This document shows positions 1-9,013 of a stretch of DNA of 64,000 nt, in pieces. The stretch covers positions 1 to 64,000 of the forward strand of contig CAZVOA010000003.1 in assembly GCA_964628465.1 (NCBI GenBank), in the 5' to 3' direction. The stretch comes from JAFGPS01 sp964628465 (GTDB lineage: Bacteria; Planctomycetota; Phycisphaerae; Sedimentisphaerales; Anaerobacaceae). A program made the translations under genes and the position numbers. The notes below the pieces were generated by a model, which saw nothing but the letters and a program-made list of their open reading frames with translations, had not been told where the DNA came from and did no database searches. The stretch's first letter is position 1; every line of letters begins with the position of its first letter.

Positions 1-7
1 TCATTTC

Positions 8-36
8 TTGACGAAAATCACTAAAGATTCTATTAT
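8..36 (+). promoter_or_regulatory. Sigma-70-type promoter of rpoN
   Basis: A -35 box TTGACG lies at 8-13, followed by a 17-base spacer and a -10 box TATTAT at 31-36. This predicts a transcript starting near base 43 with a 5' leader of about 50 bases before rpoN. Assigned by match to the sigma-70 consensus only. Confidence 0.55.
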
Positions 37-93
37 ATACTTAAAGAATAAATTTGTATTTTTATTATAAATTAAGTTTTTATCGGTATTTAT

Positions 94-1566
94 ATGAAGC
101 TGGAAATGTCAGGACAGATGCGGATGGAGCAGCATATGAAGCTCGCTCCGCACATGATTCAATCCATGGAGATACTCCAGCTTCCTATTCTCGCGCTTCA
201 GGAACGAATCGAACAGGAAATCAACAGTAATCCTGTCCTGGAAATGGTCGATCCGGGCAACCCCGAAGACGCCGAAGTTATCGAGCAGCCGAGCGAACCA
301 AATATTGAGGAAAAAACACTTATTGTCAGTACAGACAACAATAAAGTGTCAGACTTCGAGCGGCTTGATAACATGGGTGATGAATATAAAGAATATATGG
401 ACCAGTCAGGCTCAATGCGTCATCGCGTTTACAACGATGAACCGGACAAGAAGCTTGAAGCCCTGAAAAACACCGCCGCTCCTTCTCAATCTTTGCATGA
501 TTACCTTATGGAACAATGGGGATTTGTCGAAGCCGATGAGCCTGTGAAAATCGCCGGTTCTGCTATCATCGATTATATCGACGATAAAGGATTTCTCTCT
601 GTGCGGCTTGAACAGCTTCATAACAAGGACAAAGGCGAGTTCAATATCGATGATTTGAACAATGCCCTTGCTCTTGTACAGACACTCGAACCAACAGGAG
701 TAGGAGCACGTGACTTGAAAGAATGCCTGCTGATTCAAATGTCACAAAGTACTGAAGATATGAGTTTCGAGTCAAAACTTATTTCCGAACATATGGACGA
801 ACTGCTCGAAAACAAGCTTCCTGATATAGCGAAGAAAATGAACTGCGAAATTGAAGATATAAATCGCGCTATCGAGCGAATGAGCAAGCTTGATTTTTCA
901 CCGGGTTTGCAAATCGGACAGGACAGGAATCACCCGATAACGCCCGATGTAATAGTTGAAGCATCTGAAATTCCCGGCCAGTATTCAGTTCGATTGGCTG
1001 ATACTCACCTGCCGAATTTAAGGATAAGCAATTACTACTCTAAAATGGCGAAAGATGGAACCGTCAACGAGCAAACACGAAAATTTCTTCAGGAAAACAT
1101 GCGTTCGGCCCAGTGGATTATGGATGCGATTGAGCAGCGAAAAAACACTCTGCTCAAAGTTGCTGAAACCGTAGTTAAATATCAAAAGGATTTCTTCGAT
1201 AAAGGCCAATTGTACTTACATCCCCTGCCAATGTCGAAAGTCGCGGACGATGTCGGCGTGCATATCGCTACTATATCGAGAGCTGTGTCAGGGAAATACG
1301 TCCAGTGCTACTGGGGCGTACTGCCGCTGCGAAAATTCTTCAGCGGCGGAATGGAAGACACTGAAGGCAACGCTGTAAGCTGGGAAGCAATTCGTGGAAA
1401 ACTCCAGCAGATTATTGACGAGGAAGACAAATCAAAACCTTTGAGTGACGATTTAATCAAAAAGAGACTCGCTGAACTCGGTATCGACGGCCTGGCAAGA
1501 CGAACCGTCGCGAAATACAGAAAACTAATGAACATCCCCGCCGCAAGATTCAGAAAAAAATATTAA
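94..1566 (+). CDS. rpoN: RNA polymerase sigma-54 factor RpoN
   Basis: Alternative sigma factor that directs RNA polymerase to -24/-12 promoters and needs an AAA+ activator to open DNA. The 490-residue length is normal. The N-terminal activator-interacting region (about 17-45, LAPHMIQSMEILQLP) is glutamine- and leucine-rich as expected. An acidic stretch follows (about 50-130), then the core-binding and DNA-binding domains. The C-terminus carries the diagnostic RpoN box, ARRTVAKYRK, at about 468-477. It is the first gene in the window, has its own promoter, and is followed by a hairpin terminator, so it looks monocistronic. No activator gene is seen nearby. Confidence 0.97.
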   Translation: MKLEMSGQMRMEQHMKLAPHMIQSMEILQLPILALQERIEQEINSNPVLEMVDPGNPEDAEVIEQPSEPNIEEKTLIVSTDNNKVSDFERLDNMGDEYKEYMDQSGSMRHRVYNDEPDKKLEALKNTAAPSQSLHDYLMEQWGFVEADEPVKIAGSAIIDYIDDKGFLSVRLEQLHNKDKGEFNIDDLNNALALVQTLEPTGVGARDLKECLLIQMSQSTEDMSFESKLISEHMDELLENKLPDIAKKMNCEIEDINRAIERMSKLDFSPGLQIGQDRNHPITPDVIVEASEIPGQYSVRLADTHLPNLRISNYYSKMAKDGTVNEQTRKFLQENMRSAQWIMDAIEQRKNTLLKVAETVVKYQKDFFDKGQLYLHPLPMSKVADDVGVHIATISRAVSGKYVQCYWGVLPLRKFFSGGMEDTEGNAVSWEAIRGKLQQIIDEEDKSKPLSDDLIKKRLAELGIDGLARRTVAKYRKLMNIPAARFRKKY

Positions 1567-1659
1567 CGCCTTACCATAACCAAAAAGAAATTTTGGGTAG
1601 GTCACATTTAGCTATTATAATTAAGAAATTGATTTTGAATTATCTTTGTACTGTCTCTA

Positions 1660-1689
1660 CTCCGCCTTCGGCTAGGCCAGAGGTTTTTT
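1660..1689 (+). terminator. Intrinsic terminator after rpoN
   Basis: An interrupted stem (CTC and GCCT at 1660-1667 against AGGC and GAG at 1674-1682) is followed by six T residues at 1684-1689. It lies about 95 bases past the rpoN stop and just before the convergent HEAT-repeat gene. Confidence 0.55.
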
Positions 1690-1744
1690 ATTGGTCGTCA
1701 AGTAACCAACTGCTGAATTCATCATCGAACTCAAACAAAGCCAA

Positions 1745-4039
1745 TTATTGCGTATCAGTTGAAACGGCTGGTTTTTCCGGTTCAGGTTTGTTAATAAGAT
1801 CGCCCCATTGCTTGATTTTTTCCTGCCAGGCCTGTTTGGGCTGAGCAAGTTTAATACCTTTGAGAGATTCCAGAATAACATTTTTATCTTTGACTACAGC
1901 AGCATCCTTAAAATAATTTTCAATGGTTACTATAATAACTCCGTCAGAATTAAATTCTTTAGTAGTCAAATATTCCTGAACCATTTTTTTCACAAGTTCA
2001 ACATTCTGCATTTTCAGGCACGCGTCCAGATATTTCGGCAAAATTCTGTCTTTTTCCTCCTGAGCGACAGCAGAATCATAAAGCAAAGTAAAGTTATTAA
2101 CCGCTTGTTCGTACTGGCCCATAATCATACAGCGATCAGCAATTTGCTCATAATATTTAGGTTTATTTTGAGCTGATGTTTTTGTTAGCACAATTCTTAA
2201 AAACTCTAATTTCTGCGGCTCCGTTAAATTATATTTGCCTGACTGGAGTATCAATTGATTTTCCCAGTCATTGAGTACATCGATTTCCACACTGCCGAAT
2301 ATTTTCGCCATTGCACCCCATGCTTTTGTAGATTCCTGGTTGGTTCCCGTGATTAATTTCGCAAGCCATTCCAAATCATTTCTTCCGCCGGCATCCCTTG
2401 CAAGGTCAATAATTTTTGATCTTACTTCTTCGCTTGGTTCCTTACTCACACGGTTCCGAAGTATTTCAATCGCACCGGTTTTACTGACATAACCCAGCCC
2501 GTCAATGGCAGTTTCTCTTATCAATGCTATTTTACTGTCAAGAGCTTCTCTAAAATAAGTATAAAAAGTGTCCCTCGAATATTGCTTCACGACACTGCTT
2601 TCAGCTGACAAAGCTACCATTGTACTTAGCAATTCCGCTTTCAAAGTGCTATTGGGATCATCTTCCCTGCGATTATATCTATCCGCAATCTGCGCGAGAT
2701 ATTTTTGAACTTCCTGTTCCTGTAAACCATTTTTCTCGATTAACTTTCTCATAACTTTGGCGCCGACTACGGCATGTGTGTTATCATCTTTTGAAAGAAA
2801 ATCAGAAGCATATCCAAGAATCCGCTGTTTAATCTCGGGTGTAATCTTTGTTTTGGAATCCTGCTTATGTGTAGCGGAACAAACGATTCCCAAAATATCG
2901 AACAATTCTATTTTAACCTTTTCGTCCTTTTCAACATCGAATTGTGCAAGTAACGGCGTTGCCAAATCTACCGTTTGCATTGTCTGCATCAGCCCGATAA
3001 GCCCGATAGTCGCAAGTCGAATTTCTTTAACAGGGTCCGAAATCAGTTTTATGATAACAGGTTCAAGATCAGACGGTATCGCGGTATTGGTAGCCATTCT
3101 CATGCCGCGAACTTTTTCAAGTGACCATGTTTTCACCCACGTTCTCGAATCGTCTAAATATTTTTTGAGAAATTTTCCTTTGGAAACATCATCAATCCCG
3201 ATACTCGTATATGAATCTTCAAGTACAGATAAAGTGAATTTTCTCAAGGATTCAAAATCATCTTTTTGTTTATTTATAAGTTTGTCCTGATTGATAAGAA
3301 GATCTTTCTGAAGTTCAACTATTTCCTTGTTTTGAATATCAGAAATAATTTTTCCTCTCTCCAGGCTATTTGTACCAATCTGAAAACCTAAAGAGTTAAG
3401 AGCTTTGCCGGCTTCTGACGCGACTTCCTGGTTGTTATCATCCACAAGTCTGTACAACCTGATTATCGCTTGTTTTTCCCAGACTTTTTTCAAAGCGGCT
3501 ATTACATTAATTCGTGTTTTAACAGGTTTTTCCGGATCTGTTACAATTTTTTCCAAGAGCGGGCCGATTTCACTGTATGGATAAATCAGCATAGTATCGG
3601 CAACTAATTTTGCTTCTTCATCAACTTTGCTGGAAAATATATTAAGCAATATCTCAATAAAATCACTTTTATTTGGCGTCTCTCTATGCTGAATAAGTGC
3701 TTTACAAATCGCTATTCGCGCGGGGCTGTTATTTGCCATATTCATAATTTCTATGAGAACCTGTCTTGCGTAAGGATTTTGATTCAAAAGCAGAAGGCTG
3801 GCGGCGTCAATTCGCCTGGTTTCATCTGCAAATGTCAGCAGCGCAGTTTTATTTAGCTCAATTTGCTCTTTCTGCATGTCTGTCATATTGTCGGGAATTG
3901 TTTCAACATTACCAACCGCTATAGTGGGATTTTCCCGATTAGGCTCAGTTGCCGCTCCATTGCCGCTGCGTTCGGCTGATACGTTCCGACATCCAAGAGC
4001 CAGAATCATGCTGATAAAAAAAACTCTCTGCAAACTCAT
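1745..4039 (-). CDS. HEAT-repeat lipoprotein of unknown function
   Basis: About 764 residues. The start at 4039 is chosen over an upstream ATG at 4111 because AAGGTGAT lies about 8 bases before it and because it gives a clean lipoprotein signal: a hydrophobic run ending LALGC, with the lipid-modified cysteine at residue 17. The mature protein is almost all alpha-helical repeats of HEAT/ARM type, for example PARIAICKALIQH, VRSKIIDLARDAGG and IRLATIGLIGLMQ, which usually form a solenoid for protein-protein contacts. The last 150 residues look more TPR-like (YEQAVNNFTLLYDSA). It is convergent with rpoN and transcribed alone. Cell-envelope location is inferred from the lipobox; no enzymatic motif is visible. 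Confidence 0.85.
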   Translation of the reverse strand: MSLQRVFFISMILALGCRNVSAERSGNGAATEPNRENPTIAVGNVETIPDNMTDMQKEQIELNKTALLTFADETRRIDAASLLLLNQNPYARQVLIEIMNMANNSPARIAICKALIQHRETPNKSDFIEILLNIFSSKVDEEAKLVADTMLIYPYSEIGPLLEKIVTDPEKPVKTRINVIAALKKVWEKQAIIRLYRLVDDNNQEVASEAGKALNSLGFQIGTNSLERGKIISDIQNKEIVELQKDLLINQDKLINKQKDDFESLRKFTLSVLEDSYTSIGIDDVSKGKFLKKYLDDSRTWVKTWSLEKVRGMRMATNTAIPSDLEPVIIKLISDPVKEIRLATIGLIGLMQTMQTVDLATPLLAQFDVEKDEKVKIELFDILGIVCSATHKQDSKTKITPEIKQRILGYASDFLSKDDNTHAVVGAKVMRKLIEKNGLQEQEVQKYLAQIADRYNRREDDPNSTLKAELLSTMVALSAESSVVKQYSRDTFYTYFREALDSKIALIRETAIDGLGYVSKTGAIEILRNRVSKEPSEEVRSKIIDLARDAGGRNDLEWLAKLITGTNQESTKAWGAMAKIFGSVEIDVLNDWENQLILQSGKYNLTEPQKLEFLRIVLTKTSAQNKPKYYEQIADRCMIMGQYEQAVNNFTLLYDSAVAQEEKDRILPKYLDACLKMQNVELVKKMVQEYLTTKEFNSDGVIIVTIENYFKDAAVVKDKNVILESLKGIKLAQPKQAWQEKIKQWGDLINKPEPEKPAVSTDTQ

Positions 4040-4174
4040 TAAAATCACCTTTAGTCCGCCTGACACGGAAAATATTGAAATCCCGAAGTGTTTATTACCT
4101 GAAGATTTCATTTTATTAATTTATTAATAACCAATAAATCCAATATCTCATATTTTTTTTGTAATCTATAGCCG

Positions 4175-5128
4175 TCATGGCCTTGGATGAAACTGTTTAT
4201 GCATTTCGCGCAACCTCGACTGGTCAACATGTGTATATATTTGAGTTGTCGAAATATCAACATGACCAAGCATCTCCTGAACACTACGCAAATCCGCCCC
4301 ACCTGACAACAGATGAGTCGCGAAGCAATGCCTTAAAGTATGGACGGTTAAATTTCTCGGCATCCCTGCACGGAGAGCGTACTTCTTAACTAATCTCCAT
4401 ATTTCTATACGACTTAAAGGCCTTCCGGTTCGAGAAAGTAACAAATAATCTTCACTATGTACGTTAGCTATTTTCGGACGAAACTCAACTAAATAATCCT
4501 TTATAGCGGCTATAGCAATTTTACCTACCGGAATTACCCTTTCTTTATTACCTTTGCCCATACAACGAAGATAACCAATACTAAGATTCAAATTCGATTG
4601 TTTCATATTTGCCACTTCGCTTGCCCGCGCGCCTGTAGCGTAAAGTAATTCGAGCATAGCCTTGTCACGAAAATAATATGGTTCTTTCTCGTTGGGCGCA
4701 TTGAGAAGTTTTACAACCTGCTGCTCATTGCAAACACACGGTATTTTTTGCCATATTTTGGGACTATCAAGAACTTGAGTAAAATCATTCTCTATAAGTT
4801 TCGACGACACCGCGAAACGCAGAAACATTTTTACCGCTACAAGACATCGTTTAATCGTAGTTTCAATTTTTTCCTCGCGGGAAAGCTTGATTAAGAACTC
4901 ATGTATCAAAGACGGCTCGATTTGGCGAAGCTGATTTACGCTTCGAGATTCGCAAAACTCAAGAAAACCCTTCAAATCCCTGCCATAAGCAAGAATGGTA
5001 TTATTGGACAATCCAGCTTCAACACAAAGATAATCCAGAAAACTCTTTACAGTATTTCCAAATGGAAACTCAAGAATCTTTCGATTAACTGATTGTGTCT
5101 GGATAGATGGCACAGTAATATCACACAA
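4175..5128 (-). CDS. Tyrosine recombinase, XerC/XerD type
   Basis: Site-specific recombinase of 317 residues, the usual Xer size. An N-terminal SAM-like core-binding domain (about 25-110) is followed by the catalytic domain with the full set of active residues: Arg168 (ATGARASEV), Lys192, His263 and Arg266 (HTLRHCFATHL), His289 (LGHVDIST) and nucleophile Tyr298 (QIYTHVD). Chromosome-dimer resolution at dif is the standard role of this family. No dif site or integron cassette was recognised beside it, so an integrase role cannot be excluded, but the lack of extra domains favours a housekeeping Xer. It begins next to a large repeat-rich spacer. Confidence 0.9.
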   Translation of the reverse strand: MCDITVPSIQTQSVNRKILEFPFGNTVKSFLDYLCVEAGLSNNTILAYGRDLKGFLEFCESRSVNQLRQIEPSLIHEFLIKLSREEKIETTIKRCLVAVKMFLRFAVSSKLIENDFTQVLDSPKIWQKIPCVCNEQQVVKLLNAPNEKEPYYFRDKAMLELLYATGARASEVANMKQSNLNLSIGYLRCMGKGNKERVIPVGKIAIAAIKDYLVEFRPKIANVHSEDYLLLSRTGRPLSRIEIWRLVKKYALRAGMPRNLTVHTLRHCFATHLLSGGADLRSVQEMLGHVDISTTQIYTHVDQSRLREMHKQFHPRP

Positions 5129-5139
5129 AAATTAACACC

Positions 5140-5310
5140 AAAAGTGAACTAAAATTGAAAGTTAAAAGTAACTAAAGTTATGTTTGAACGCCTCTCGTGC
5201 TTCGTAGCGATACTTCGCAGAGTAGCATCGGCGACTTTTTTAACTTTAGTTCACTTTAGCTCACTTTAAGTACTTTCAACTTTTTTACTTTAGGCACTTT
5301 CAACTTTTCT
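5140..5310. repeat. Inverted, word-like AT-rich repeat cluster
   Basis: Short near-tandem words based on ACTTTAGTTC and ACTTTCAACTTTT run along 5236-5310. Their complement (GAAAGTTAAAAGTAACTAAAG) occupies 5140-5182. The arms flank a GC-richer core at 5190-5235 made of its own repeated words (CTTCGTAGCGATACTTCGCAG). The 20-mer TTTAACTTTAGTTCACTTTA at 5239-5258 recurs exactly at 12730-12749. The cluster lies in the promoter-side spacer of the Xer gene. Confidence 0.7.
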
Positions 5311-5615
5311 TATATCGTCCTTATCGCAAGACAACCTTTAAATCAAAACGCCATTGCGGCACGAATAAAATGCTTTTTATCATTATAAAGCAATTGTATT
5401 TATTTGGTTGATTTTCCGGATGTGTAATGTTCTAAAGTTTTCTCAGAACACTATCATTTCGTTTCAATATAAACGTTTTTCTAATAATATGTGCAATTAA
5501 AACAAACGCTATAAAATATATTATTTTTTAAAAAATATTTTTTTTATTCGAATATGCTTTTTTTGTATTAAAAACAATGTTTTTTACGATTATTTTGTTT
5601 TTTTTATAATAATAA
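5311..5615. other. AT-rich spacer, no gene seen
   Basis: Very AT-rich stretch with long T and A runs. A small inverted repeat (GTTCT...AGAAC near 5428-5449) is visible. I see no open reading frame or RNA gene in it. Confidence 0.5.
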
Positions 5616-5644
5616 TTGACTTTTCAGACGCTGTATATTAATAT
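5616..5644 (+). promoter_or_regulatory. Strong sigma-70 promoter with long leader for the fibro-slime gene
   Basis: The -35 box TTGACT (5616-5621), a 17-base spacer and the -10 box TAATAT (5639-5644) match the consensus well. The start of RNA near 5651 leaves a leader of about 230 bases before the coding region at 5882. The leader holds an imperfect hairpin (TCTGG...CCAGA, about 5710-5732) and a further TTGACA at 5795-5800 that could serve a second promoter. Confidence 0.6.
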
Positions 5645-5881
5645 AGGCAATTATTAATGCTTCGAAAATGGACTATCGGAGAATAAGAATTACGTTCGCA
5701 TCTGGGAATTAAAATCTCCAGAGTGATCGTTTTTTTGTTTGAGTCGAGGACATTAAAAACAAGCAAGCTGATATACTGAGGTGTTGAATAAACGTTGACA
5801 CGAGTGGTGTGTGATAATATTTAATGTGGGAGTTTTTAAAAAATTCCTATGAAAAGCTGAATTTGAACAAAAGGAGAAAAA

Positions 5882-6679
5882 ATGAAAAAACTGGTAATAA
5901 TGATGACAATTTGTTTAGCGATGTTGCTGTCGGTATCAGTAACACAAGCTGATACTATGGAATTGGGTGTAACATATCGCGACTTTAAACCTTATAATGT
6001 ATCTGGCGGACATCCGGATTTCGAATGGCAAGATCGTGATAGTGCCAGTGGTTTCTATGCTGTACATACTGGTATAGTACAAGACACACTTGGTGTCGAT
6101 GGAAAACCTGTATTTAATGCACCCGCCAAGACTTCTACCAGTAATGCAGCAAACTTCAACCAGTGGTATAATGATTCGAGTTTAAGCCAAACAATACTTG
6201 GCGAGACTCTTACTTTCACTGAAACATCTGAAGGTTCTGGTATATATTCTTTTGATGATCAAACTTTCTTCCCAATAGATGGGCTTGGTTATGGTAATAC
6301 TCCAAATACAAATCCAAGTCACAATTTCCATTTCACTATGGAGTTACACAACACCTTCACTTATACCGGAGGAGAAACATTCTCATTTACAGGTGATGAT
6401 GACTTATGGGTTTTTATTAATGGTGAACTCGTAATAGATCTTGGTGGTGTACATGGTGCTGCAAATGCTTCAGTAAACCTCGATAATCTTGGTCTTATTG
6501 AGAAAAATACTTATTCTTTCGATTTATTCTTCGCAGAACGTAACACTACAGAGTCTCATTTCCGTGCTGAAACTTCTATAGCATTTCATGAAAATCCAGT
6601 AGTTCCGGTTCCAGGTGCAATATTACTTGGCCTTCTTGGTATGGGTGCAGCAGGTGTGAAATTAAGAAGATTCGCATAA
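5882..6679 (+). CDS. Secreted fibro-slime domain protein with PEP-CTERM-type sorting tail
   Basis: 265 residues, preceded by AAAGGAGA 6-8 bases before the ATG. A signal peptide covers residues 1-23 (cleavage after TQA). The central part matches the fibro-slime domain, related to PA14-type carbohydrate-binding folds: SFTGDDDLWVFINGELVIDLGGVH, then TYSFDLFFAERNTTESHF. The C-terminus has VPVPGA, a hydrophobic helix and KLRR (about 241-265), the layout of PEP-CTERM sorting signals that an exosortase would cut. No exosortase gene is in the window. Likely an extracellular matrix or surface protein. It has its own promoter and terminator. Family assignment is from recognisable motifs; the ligand is unknown. 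Confidence 0.88.
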   Translation: MKKLVIMMTICLAMLLSVSVTQADTMELGVTYRDFKPYNVSGGHPDFEWQDRDSASGFYAVHTGIVQDTLGVDGKPVFNAPAKTSTSNAANFNQWYNDSSLSQTILGETLTFTETSEGSGIYSFDDQTFFPIDGLGYGNTPNTNPSHNFHFTMELHNTFTYTGGETFSFTGDDDLWVFINGELVIDLGGVHGAANASVNLDNLGLIEKNTYSFDLFFAERNTTESHFRAETSIAFHENPVVPVPGAILLGLLGMGAAGVKLRRFA

Positions 6680-6712
6680 TATAAAATTCTATTTCAAATT
6701 CAAAATAATAAA

Positions 6713-6752
6713 ACATTCTGTCGTTTGCGAAAATGGCAGAATGTTTTTTTTT
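6713..6752 (+). terminator. Intrinsic terminator after the fibro-slime gene
   Basis: Stem ACATTCTG (6713-6720) pairs with CAGAATGT (6737-6744), followed by an uninterrupted T run to 6752. Confidence 0.85.
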
Positions 6753-6902
6753 GCCTAAATTATGCCACCAAGGTTTTATATAAGCTTTAAATTGACAGAA
6801 ATTAAATGAAGAGATAGGATATTCACAGCTAAACTTATGAAATGTATTGAGTTTTTATAACTTGATTAATATCAATATTCTAAACGAGTTAGGATGTAAG
6901 TA

Positions 6903-7796
6903 ATGAATTTTTTAAGGATATTTATAATTGAATGTATTTTTATTCTTTTGCTTTGCAGCGTCGGATTTGCTTCAGAAGAAAAAAGTAGAAATGATTCGCC
7001 AAGTTTCTCCTATCTGTCGAAAATGTGGGAATTTGACGAAAGCAAGCCGCGTAATCAGTTCGTCTTCATGCCGCACAGGTCCACATATATGTTACCTTAC
7101 ACATACAATAATCTCCCAAACATTGACCCAATTAAAGAAGAGACAGGTCAGAATGTACTCAAAACAGAAGCTTTATTCCAGATTAGTCAGAAAATTAAAC
7201 TTTGGCAGGATGTGCTTGGCAAAGATATGGACCTTTGGGCCGGATATACACAAAGGTCATTCTGGCAGGTTTATAATACCGCAGATTCTTCTCCATTTAG
7301 AGAGACCAATTATGAGCCGGAAATCTTGATGAATTTTCGAACGAACTATTCCTTTCTCGGAATGCAGGTACGCTCAATCAACGTGGGCCTTAATCATCAA
7401 TCCAATGGCCGGGCTGAACCATTATCTCGAAGCTGGAATCGTATCGTTGGCAACTTCGGTCTTGAAAAGGGAAATTTTACATTGCTTCTGAATACATGGT
7501 ACAGAATACCAGAAAGTAAGGAAGAAGATGACAATCGGGATATTGACGACTACATGGGATACGGCGAGTTATGGGGCTACTATCTTTTGAATAATCACAG
7601 ATTAGGTGTAATGCTGCGTAATAATCTTCGATCACATGACAATAAAGGTGCTTTGCAACTCGAATGGAGTTTCCCGCTTATAAAACGCATCAGCGGCTAT
7701 GTACAATTCTTCACAGGTTACGGCGAAAATATGCTGGATTACGACCATAGTACAAATCGAATTGGTATTGGCTTCATTTTACCAGATTGGAATTGA
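6903..7796 (+). CDS. pldA: Outer-membrane phospholipase A (OMPLA)
   Basis: 297 residues with an N-terminal signal peptide (about 1-23) and a beta-strand-rich body typical of the 12-stranded OMPLA barrel. The catalytic signature NHQSNGR is intact: His165 and Ser167, with Asn179 in the following SRSWNR, matching the His-Ser-Asn triad of the family. The conserved C-terminal YGENMLDYDHSTNRIGIGF is also present. It should hydrolyse acyl chains of phospholipids in the outer leaflet of the outer membrane when asymmetry is lost; calcium dependence and dimerisation are family knowledge. It ends in Trp-Asn instead of a terminal aromatic residue. It is convergent with mraY with only a few bases between them. 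Confidence 0.93.
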   Translation: MNFLRIFIIECIFILLLCSVGFASEEKSRNDSPSFSYLSKMWEFDESKPRNQFVFMPHRSTYMLPYTYNNLPNIDPIKEETGQNVLKTEALFQISQKIKLWQDVLGKDMDLWAGYTQRSFWQVYNTADSSPFRETNYEPEILMNFRTNYSFLGMQVRSINVGLNHQSNGRAEPLSRSWNRIVGNFGLEKGNFTLLLNTWYRIPESKEEDDNRDIDDYMGYGELWGYYLLNNHRLGVMLRNNLRSHDNKGALQLEWSFPLIKRISGYVQFFTGYGENMLDYDHSTNRIGIGFILPDWN

Positions 7797-7800
7797 TAAA

Positions 7801-8976
7801 TTACCTGATTTTTAGAATAGCAAGTGCGAGTGCGGCAAACGCGGCGGCCATCAGCCAGAATCGTACCACAACCTGAGGTTCGCTCCAGCCCATCAGGTGA
7901 AAATGATGATGAATCGGTGCGCATCGGAAAAGACGCTTGCCATGTGTATATTTGAAGTAACCCACCTGCAAAACAACGCTGGACAACTCAATAACAAAAA
8001 CACCTCCGATAACAAGCAGAAGTATTTCGTTTCTTGTCACAAGTGCGCCGTAACCCATAGCGGCTCCCAAAGGAAGTGAGCCGGTATCTCCCATGAAAGT
8101 CTGTGCGGGATGGCAATTGAACCATAAGAACCCCAGAACCGCACCGAGAATCGCGGAGAAATATATGCTCAATTCCCCCGCCGGAATCGCCGGAAGCAAC
8201 AGGTAGCTCGACCAGGTGATATCGGCCGCTCCTCCCATACTTTCTGAAGCAACGTAACAAAGTAATACAAGGACCAGGCTTACCATAGCCACACAGCCGG
8301 AAGCCAGACCGTCCATGCCGTCTGTAAGATTTACCGCATTGCTCGTCGCGGTCAGATAAAATAACGAAATCAGAATAAATACCCACTTGTTCAATGGCAA
8401 ACTGCTGCTATAAAAAGGAAGCCAAAACCTGATTCCATCAGGAACACGCGGATTACCGTGTTCATCTGGTGCCGAAAAATCTATATAAAGGAATAAAGCG
8501 ACTAAAACCGCGCCGCCAATTTGAAAAACCAGTTTTTCCCATGCTCTCAGTCCGTCTCTGCTTCTATGCCTGATACCGCTGGTTAGCTTGAGCCAGTCAT
8601 CCATACCGCCCAAAACGCCAAACCAAATGATTACAAAAATTCCTTTTACAATATAAGGATTCGGCACGAGTTTTTCCGGATCGAATAACTGCGCCCAGAG
8701 AAGCGTACTTGTGATAATAGAGAAAAGAATAATCAGGCCGCCCATCGTAGGAGTATTAACTTTATCTTTTGTCAACTCGTTTAAAGTCGCGTGATTAAAT
8801 TCCGGCCTGTCACCGATTTTTTTCGTCATGAGCCAGCGTATGATTTTCGGACCAATGACAAGAGCTATCGCAAGGCTCGTCAATACAGCCGCCACAGAAC
8901 GGAAAATTACGTTCTGATAAGCATAAAATCCAAACCGTTCGCCGGCTTGTAAATACCATAGGAGGTGGTATATCAT
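7801..8976 (-). CDS. mraY: Phospho-N-acetylmuramoyl-pentapeptide transferase MraY
   Basis: Integral membrane enzyme that moves phospho-MurNAc-pentapeptide from UDP to undecaprenyl phosphate, giving lipid I. The 391-residue protein has about ten membrane helices. Recognisable blocks are KVNTPTMGGLIIL near the N-terminus, NLTDGMDGLASG in the middle (catalytic aspartates), FMGDTGSLPLG, and the C-terminal APIHHHFHLMGW histidine cluster. It lies 37 bases downstream of murF on the same strand, so the two probably form one transcript. Its presence supports a peptidoglycan cell wall in this organism. Confidence 0.97.
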   Translation of the reverse strand: MIYHLLWYLQAGERFGFYAYQNVIFRSVAAVLTSLAIALVIGPKIIRWLMTKKIGDRPEFNHATLNELTKDKVNTPTMGGLIILFSIITSTLLWAQLFDPEKLVPNPYIVKGIFVIIWFGVLGGMDDWLKLTSGIRHRSRDGLRAWEKLVFQIGGAVLVALFLYIDFSAPDEHGNPRVPDGIRFWLPFYSSSLPLNKWVFILISLFYLTATSNAVNLTDGMDGLASGCVAMVSLVLVLLCYVASESMGGAADITWSSYLLLPAIPAGELSIYFSAILGAVLGFLWFNCHPAQTFMGDTGSLPLGAAMGYGALVTRNEILLLVIGGVFVIELSSVVLQVGYFKYTHGKRLFRCAPIHHHFHLMGWSEPQVVVRFWLMAAAFAALALAILKIR

Positions 8977-9013
8977 TTCTTGTCTCGTATAAAAAAGAAG
9001 TGCCTAAAATAGC

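Noticed and set aside
2757..3290. 177-residue plus-strand frame
   Set aside because: Lies wholly opposite the HEAT-repeat lipoprotein gene, whose repeats and lipobox are convincing; the antisense product has no recognisable features.
5795..5822. Second promoter with TTGACA before the fibro-slime gene
   Set aside because: The -35 is perfect but no convincing -10 lies 16-18 bases downstream; mentioned only within the leader entry.
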